A DNA stretch of 64,000 bases, from the NCBI RefSeq assembly GCF_000425165.1, contig NZ_AULG01000027.1, positions 1 through 64,000 on the forward strand, written 5' to 3'. The translations under genes and the position numbers were made by a program. Under the pieces are notes generated by a model. It saw only the letters and a program-made list of their open reading frames with translations, searched no databases and was not told the DNA's origin. This document shows, in pieces, positions 59,434 through 64,000 of this stretch (positions within the stretch are counted from its first letter, which is position 1; every line of letters starts with the position of its first letter). Origin of the DNA: Photobacterium halotolerans DSM 18316 (GTDB lineage: Bacteria > Pseudomonadota > Gammaproteobacteria > Enterobacterales > Vibrionaceae).

Positions 59434-60450
59434 ATGTCCGATATTAGAACCCTTGGCGAGTTCATTGTCGAGAATCAGCATGACTTCCCCCATGCCAGCG
59501 GTGAACTGTCTTCTCTATTGGGTTCCATTAAACTGGCGGCCAAAATCGTAAACCGTGAAATCAACAAAGCCGGCTTGGTTGATATCATTGGTGACGTTGG
59601 CAGCGAGAATGTCCAAGGTGAAGCCCAAAAGAAACTTGATGTGTATGCCAACGAAAAATTCAAAGCTGCACTGGAAGCCCGCGGTCAGGTCTGCGGTGTG
59701 GCCAGCGAAGAAGAAGATGAACTCGTGGTATTCAATAAAGAACTGAACCGCGAAGCAAAGTACGTGGTATTGATGGACCCGCTGGATGGTTCTTCGAACA
59801 TTGACGTAAACGTTTCCGTCGGAACGATTTTCTCCATTTACCGCCGTGTTACCCCGGTTGGCGGCCCGGCTGAGATCGAAGATTTCCTGCAGCCTGGTGA
59901 CAAACAAGTGGCGGCGGGTTACATCATTTATGGTTCATCCACCATGCTGGTGTACACCACAGGCAATGGCGTTCATGGTTTCACCTATGATCCGTCACTG
60001 GGGGTATTTTGCCTGTCGCACGAAAATATGACGATCCCGGACGATGGCCAAATCTACTCCATCAATGAAGGTAACTATTTCCGCTTCCCGCAAGGTGTGA
60101 AAAAGTACATCAAGTTTTGCCAGGAAAACGTACCGGAAGATAACCGCCCTTACACCTCGCGCTATATTGGCTCTCTGGTCGCCGATTTCCACCGCAACTT
60201 GTTGAAAGGCGGTATTTACCTGTATCCAAGCACAGCGACCCACCCCAACGGTAAGCTGCGCCTGTTATACGAGTGCAACCCGATGGCATTTTTGATCGAG
60301 CAGGCGGGCGGTATTGCCTCTGACGGTAAAAATCGCATCATGACGATCAAACCGACTGAACTGCACCAGCGCGTGCCTTTCTTTGTCGGTTCGACCAAGA
60401 TGGTTCGCAAAGTGGAAAGCTTCCTGGAAGCCTTCCCGGACGCCGAGTAA
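59434..60450 (+). CDS. fbp: Fructose-1,6-bisphosphatase, class I
   Basis: A 338-residue gluconeogenic enzyme. [28 protein letters not shown] contains the metal-binding Asp residues; SEEEDEL upstream adds Glu ligands; [35 protein letters not shown] is the sugar-binding region. The length matches E. coli Fbp (332). ATG at 59434 is chosen with AAGGAT 9 bases upstream; the upstream frame to 59347 is unsupported. Own terminator. Confidence 0.97.
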   Translation: MSDIRTLGEFIVENQHDFPHASGELSSLLGSIKLAAKIVNREINKAGLVDIIGDVGSENVQGEAQKKLDVYANEKFKAALEARGQVCGVASEEEDELVVFNKELNREAKYVVLMDPLDGSSNIDVNVSVGTIFSIYRRVTPVGGPAEIEDFLQPGDKQVAAGYIIYGSSTMLVYTTGNGVHGFTYDPSLGVFCLSHENMTIPDDGQIYSINEGNYFRFPQGVKKYIKFCQENVPEDNRPYTSRYIGSLVADFHRNLLKGGIYLYPSTATHPNGKLRLLYECNPMAFLIEQAGGIASDGKNRIMTIKPTELHQRVPFFVGSTKMVRKVESFLEAFPDAE

Positions 60451-60460
60451 TCCTGTCACT

Positions 60461-60488
60461 ATGCCCGGTCTCAGCACCGGGCATTTTT
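60461..60488 (+). terminator. Terminator of fbp
   Basis: ATGCCCGGT...ACCGGGCAT, a 9-bp stem with a 6-base loop and TTTTT, 11 bases after the fbp stop. Confidence 0.92.
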
Positions 60489-60551
60489 CCCGTCTGCCTC
60501 CCGCATCTCTCCCTCTTGGTGTTAGAAGCTGTTTTTTTCACAGCGACTGGT

Positions 60552-60557
60552 TATAAT
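60552..60557 (+). promoter_or_regulatory. Candidate -10 box of ppa
   Basis: A perfect TATAAT 41 bases before the ppa ATG and after the fbp terminator. No good -35 is seen 16-18 bases upstream, so the box alone supports this call. Confidence 0.5.
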
Positions 60558-60598
60558 TCCCGGCGACAAAATCATCTGAAACTATAAAGGAATTCATC

Positions 60599-61129
60599 AT
60601 GAGCCTGAACAACGTCCCTGCAGGTAAAGAACTGCCAGAAGATATCTACGTTGTCATCGAGATCCCGGCAAACGCTGATCCAATCAAATACGAAGTCGAT
60701 AAAGACTCTGGCGCGGTATTCGTAGACCGTTTCATGTCTGCGCCTATGTTCTACCCATGCAACTATGGTTATGTAAACCACACTCTGTCTCTGGACGGTG
60801 ACCCGGTTGACGTTCTGGTTCCGACACCATATCCGCTGCACCCAGGTGCCGTGATCCGCTGTCGTCCGGTTGGCGTTCTGAAGATGACAGATGAGTCAGG
60901 TGAAGATGCGAAAGTGGTTGCTGTACCGCACAGCAAGCTGACCAAAGAATACGATCACATCAAAGATGTGAACGATCTGCCAGAACTGCTGAAAGCGCAA
61001 ATCACTCATTTCTTCGAGCGCTACAAAGAGCTGGAATCGGGCAAGTGGGTGAAAGTAGACGGCTGGGCTGACGTTGAAGCGGCTAAAGCTGAAATCCTGG
61101 AATCTTACAAACGCGCTCAGGAAAAATAA
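60599..61129 (+). CDS. ppa: Inorganic pyrophosphatase, family I
   Basis: A 176-residue soluble pyrophosphatase that drives biosynthetic reactions by hydrolysing PPi. [53 protein letters not shown] (signature with metal-binding Asp residues) and [19 protein letters not shown] are diagnostic. The length matches E. coli Ppa (176). AAAGGAAT lies before the ATG. Confidence 0.98.
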   Translation: MSLNNVPAGKELPEDIYVVIEIPANADPIKYEVDKDSGAVFVDRFMSAPMFYPCNYGYVNHTLSLDGDPVDVLVPTPYPLHPGAVIRCRPVGVLKMTDESGEDAKVVAVPHSKLTKEYDHIKDVNDLPELLKAQITHFFERYKELESGKWVKVDGWADVEAAKAEILESYKRAQEK

Positions 61130-61151
61130 TCTGGCGTTATTGTCATCCAGT

Positions 61152-61180
61152 AAAAAAACGCTCCCTAGGGAGCGTTTTTT
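61152..61180. terminator. Bidirectional terminator between ppa and ytfP
   Basis: AAAAAAACGCTCCC-TA-GGGAGCGTTTTTT serves ppa on the plus strand and ytfP on the minus strand. Confidence 0.93.
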
Positions 61181-61193
61181 GTGGGCGAAGCCA

Positions 61194-61565
61194 TCACAGT
61201 GAAGACCGGCTCAGCCAGTCTCCCTGCGGGATCAGCAAGGCACGGTCAAGCGGTTGCAGGTAGAGATAGATCCAGGCCAGTCCGAAAGGTGTCGCCACTT
61301 GCTCGCGGCAGTATTCTTCTCCCAGTCCTTCCAGGATATCGAGTTCACGGAAAGTGTCGGCATCCACGTCATACACCTCACCAAACAGCACGCCCTCAGA
61401 CCCTGGCTGTTGTATCGCGGCAGGGTAAGGTCCGAGATCATACATGGCGTAACCTGCCAGCCGGCACTCCCCCAGATAATGGGCCCGACACAACAGCCCA
61501 TGATTGGACTGGCCGCGACGCAAACTGCCGTAAACAAAAACCCGTGTGTGCACAGCTAGCAACAT
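61194..61565 (-). CDS. ytfP: YtfP, gamma-glutamylcyclotransferase-like protein
   Basis: A 123-residue AIG2/GGCT-fold protein: HTRVFVYGSLRRGQSNHGLLCRAHYLGECRLAGYAMYDLG, the YGSL loop and a conserved Glu in EGVLFGEVYDVD. Some members act on gamma-glutamyl compounds; the activity of YtfP is not settled. It begins 5 bases after the tamB stop on the same strand, the conserved tamA-tamB-ytfP order. Confidence 0.92.
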   Translation of the reverse strand: MLLAVHTRVFVYGSLRRGQSNHGLLCRAHYLGECRLAGYAMYDLGPYPAAIQQPGSEGVLFGEVYDVDADTFRELDILEGLGEEYCREQVATPFGLAWIYLYLQPLDRALLIPQGDWLSRSSL

Positions 61566-61570
61566 CCTTA

Positions 61571-64000
61571 TTAGTTAAACTCAAACTGATACAGTAAATC
61601 GACGGCACTGTCGAGACCCGATACTGCTTCAATATACAAATCCTGCAACAGTTTGTACCTGACAGTAAACTCGCCGATGGGGCTAAAAATACCCACGCCG
61701 TATTTGACCTGCAGCCCAGGGTAGACATAGCCACTGATAGTGACCTGAGAGTCATCGCCGGCTCCCGCCGTATCCAGCGCCAGATCCTGAATCCCGAATG
61801 CCTCGCCGACATTACCGACCAGCTGGCTGCTGCGTGACAGCCCCATGCTGATCAGCGCCGTGGTCATCGCACCGCCCCCTTCCGGCGATTCACTGTCGAG
61901 ATCCCGGCCGCGTAACACGTATGACAGCGCATTCTGTTGCGGCATGGCCGGATCAGAGAAAATGTCCACCTTGGGCTCATCGGCCGGACCGGTTACCCGG
62001 ATACCGGCTGTCACGTCGTCTTCAATGTTGTTCGGATTCCGAATCGCTTCCACCGACAGATAAGGCTGATCCGCGGGCCCATTGAAGGTAATCTGGCCTT
62101 TACGAATCACCAGTTCCTGGCCAAAGGCCCGGTATGTTCCGTCGTCGACCCGGATTTCGCCATAGACTAACGGGGCTTTGTCCTGCTGATTGACCTTGAG
62201 ATTACCTGACAGCCCGGCATCCAAACCGAAGGCCGATAAACGCACATCCGGGCCAATCTTCACCATCACATTGGTTTTGATGGCAAAAGGTACCTTGTTG
62301 CCGGTATCCACCGGCTTGAGATCATCGCTCAGCAGGATTTCATCATCAGAAACCTGTACCGCAGATTCCGGCAGGCGGTCTACGGTGATCCTGCCCCATG
62401 GGATTGAGACTGTGCCGCTGATTTCAGCCACCTGAGGGGCTGCGCTGATCTTCAGGTTAGGCGACACTTTCATGGCAATCATAGGCGGTACGTTCACTTC
62501 AAGCTCACGCCCGTTCACCTTCAGATTGGTACTCCAGCTAGCCATATCGGCCCAGTTCGCATCACCTTGCAGCACCAGACGCCCATCCGGGGTATCCAGC
62601 TTGCCGCGCAGTATGGCGCTGTAGCCACTGAAAGTGGCGACGATCTCGCCCCGCTCAAGATCCAGCGGGACTTTTCTGCCGATCGCTTTCAGCTCGGTAA
62701 CTTTGAATACACCGTTCACCTGGGGCTGCATGATCGGCCCGGTTAAATGCAGCTCCGTGTCCACCCGGCCTTTAAAAATATCGTAATCAGCGACCAGAGG
62801 TTGCAGAAAATCCAGCCGGAACGTATCCAGTTTCACTTTGGCATCTATCTGCTGTTCCCCTGATAACTGGGTAATTCGGGCGTTGCCTGACAAATCCCCG
62901 TTATCTTTCACGGCCACCAGCCAGTCTGCCGTAAGCACGTCATTGCGCATGTCAGCGTTGAGGGTAATTTTATCCCAGCCAAGCGCCAGCGGTGGCTGAT
63001 CCGCCGCCGCCTGTTGTCTGAATCCGCCAGCAGGCAGGGTCACCTGAGCCTGCAACACAGGCGCTTGTTGCGGCGACCAGCCGGCGTTGACTGTGGCATT
63101 GGCTTCACCATCCAGTTTTATCTCTGGTGGCAGGAACGGCTGCAGAATGGAAAAACCCAGTTTATTAATCGCCAGGCTCGCCTGACCACTCGCCCCGGCA
63201 TCCAACGGCTGAGTCAGACACACAGAGGCGTCTTGTTGCTGCCAGCAATGCGGTGCGACGGAGACACTCTGCTTACTCAAACTGTATGCCAGCGCCGTGG
63301 GCTGATTCAGCCGCCACGGGCCAACCGGGGTTTCGAGGTTGCCGCGTTGCAGCATCCCCTGCCACCCCAGCTGTCTGTCCAGGCTGCCTTGCAGCGCCAG
63401 GGCGGTACTGACGGGCTCACCACTCAGATCCACCTGCAGCGTGTGCCGGGCTTCGGTTCCCTGGAAAGTGATATCCAAGGCTTCCAGTTTGGCCGCATCC
63501 TGGTAGCTGCCTTCTCTGGCACTCAGCGTAATATCTGCCGTCAGCGCAGGAAGTGGCGTCACCCGGCCGGTCAGATTCACACTCTTGAGCTGTGCCAGAT
63601 CCTGCCAGCCCAGTGCCTGTCCTGCTAAGTTCATATCGATTGTTGGCTCGGCCAGCGTGCCGCTTAATCGCAAATCGCCGTTTACCCTGCCGCGTAAACC
63701 GGGCACTGACTGCGCAAGATCGGGCGCATTGACCAATGCAGACAGATCCCAAGTTTGCTTCAGGCTCCCTTTTGCATTCAGCCCGTTCGGTCCGTGCTTC
63801 AGCACCAGACCTTGCGTCACCAGCTCCAGATCCCCTTTGCCGCTCACATCCTGGGCATCAAGCTGACCTGCCAGAGTGAAAGGCTGGCCGATCACTTCCC
63901 CATCCACATTCAGTTCGGGCAATTTAACAAACCAGCCACCTGTCGCGGTTAATCCGCCTGAGGTACTGAGCTTGCCGCTCAGCTTACCTTCCGCTTCGGG
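61571..64000 (-). CDS. tamB: TamB, C-terminal part (cut by window edge)
   Basis: The frame is open from the window edge, without a start codon in view; 809 residues are visible. TamB is an inner-membrane-anchored periplasmic protein with an AsmA-like beta-groove that works with TamA in outer-membrane protein and lipid traffic. The repeats of short amphipathic strands (GQPFTLAGQLDAQDVSGKGDLELVTQGL and similar), the TamB domain (ATFSGYSAILRGKLDTPDGRLVLQGDANW; YGEIRVDDGTYRAFGQELVIRKGQITFNGP) and the C-terminal GISGYVYPGLQVKYGVGIF-like barrel segment fit. It ends DLLYQFEFN. ytfP follows. Confidence 0.95.
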   Translation of the reverse strand, partial: PEAEGKLSGKLSTSGGLTATGGWFVKLPELNVDGEVIGQPFTLAGQLDAQDVSGKGDLELVTQGLVLKHGPNGLNAKGSLKQTWDLSALVNAPDLAQSVPGLRGRVNGDLRLSGTLAEPTIDMNLAGQALGWQDLAQLKSVNLTGRVTPLPALTADITLSAREGSYQDAAKLEALDITFQGTEARHTLQVDLSGEPVSTALALQGSLDRQLGWQGMLQRGNLETPVGPWRLNQPTALAYSLSKQSVSVAPHCWQQQDASVCLTQPLDAGASGQASLAINKLGFSILQPFLPPEIKLDGEANATVNAGWSPQQAPVLQAQVTLPAGGFRQQAAADQPPLALGWDKITLNADMRNDVLTADWLVAVKDNGDLSGNARITQLSGEQQIDAKVKLDTFRLDFLQPLVADYDIFKGRVDTELHLTGPIMQPQVNGVFKVTELKAIGRKVPLDLERGEIVATFSGYSAILRGKLDTPDGRLVLQGDANWADMASWSTNLKVNGRELEVNVPPMIAMKVSPNLKISAAPQVAEISGTVSIPWGRITVDRLPESAVQVSDDEILLSDDLKPVDTGNKVPFAIKTNVMVKIGPDVRLSAFGLDAGLSGNLKVNQQDKAPLVYGEIRVDDGTYRAFGQELVIRKGQITFNGPADQPYLSVEAIRNPNNIEDDVTAGIRVTGPADEPKVDIFSDPAMPQQNALSYVLRGRDLDSESPEGGGAMTTALISMGLSRSSQLVGNVGEAFGIQDLALDTAGAGDDSQVTISGYVYPGLQVKYGVGIFSPIGEFTVRYKLLQDLYIEAVSGLDSAVDLLYQFEFN

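Overview
The window looks like core chromosome of a Vibrionaceae-type gammaproteobacterium (Photobacterium/Grimontia/Salinivibrio/Vibrio relatives). The reasons are protein resemblance and gene order: ilvIH–acyl-CoA synthetase–leuO–glycosyltransferase–PAP2–leuABCD, rapA–rluA, djlA/lptD–surA–pdxA–rsmA–apaG–apaH, obgE–rpmA–rplU/ispB, mdh/argR–TAXI TRAP, and tamB–ytfP facing ppa–fbp/mpl–ubiX. Base composition is moderately GC-rich by eye, so a higher-GC member is likely; genus cannot be fixed without a search.

Layout. 1-520: end of an IS256-family insertion sequence that cuts a small unrecognised gene. 660-2081: a tight three-gene operon (ABM-domain protein, double-ACT protein, ArsR-type regulator). 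2184-6953: accessory membrane functions (porin, small membrane protein, BCCT transporter) and a PNPOx-like protein. 7052-10638: 14-TM drug exporter, divergent ArsR repressor, MocR-type regulator. 11339-12751: pyruvate kinase with a long leader. 12867-12998: a 43-residue membrane peptide gene lying between two terminators. 13195-26194: branched-chain amino acid region (ilvIH, leuO, leuABCD with a leucine leader peptide and attenuator), also holding an acyl-CoA synthetase and a glycosyltransferase/PAP2 pair. 26325-30790: a DUF547 protein, then a TPP riboswitch and the thiamine ABC transporter thiBPQ. 30828-37263: PhoH-family protein, RapA, RluA, a 2-hydroxyacid dehydrogenase. 37276-45195: DjlA and the envelope/vitamin/ribosome operon lptD-surA-pdxA-rsmA-apaG-apaH. 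45339-50850: FolA, the YjjP/YjjB exporter pair, ObgE, L27, L21, IspB and a 63-residue protein. 50951-57258: Mdh, ArgR, and a TAXI-type TRAP transporter with a universal stress protein. 57260-64000: UbiX, Mpl, Fbp, inorganic pyrophosphatase, YtfP and the C-terminal part of TamB, cut by the window edge.

How the genes connect. Pyruvate from PykF is the substrate of IlvIH; LeuABCD continues to leucine under transcription attenuation and probably LeuO control. LptD, SurA and TamB serve outer-membrane assembly. ThiBPQ imports thiamine, whose diphosphate is the cofactor of IlvI. No rRNA, tRNA, CRISPR array, prophage or defence island was seen. Most of the window is conserved housekeeping DNA. The best candidates for something undescribed are the 43-residue membrane peptide with its palindrome next to ilvIH, the ABM/ACT/ArsR operon, and the TRAP permease with a PDZ-like tail followed by a USP gene.
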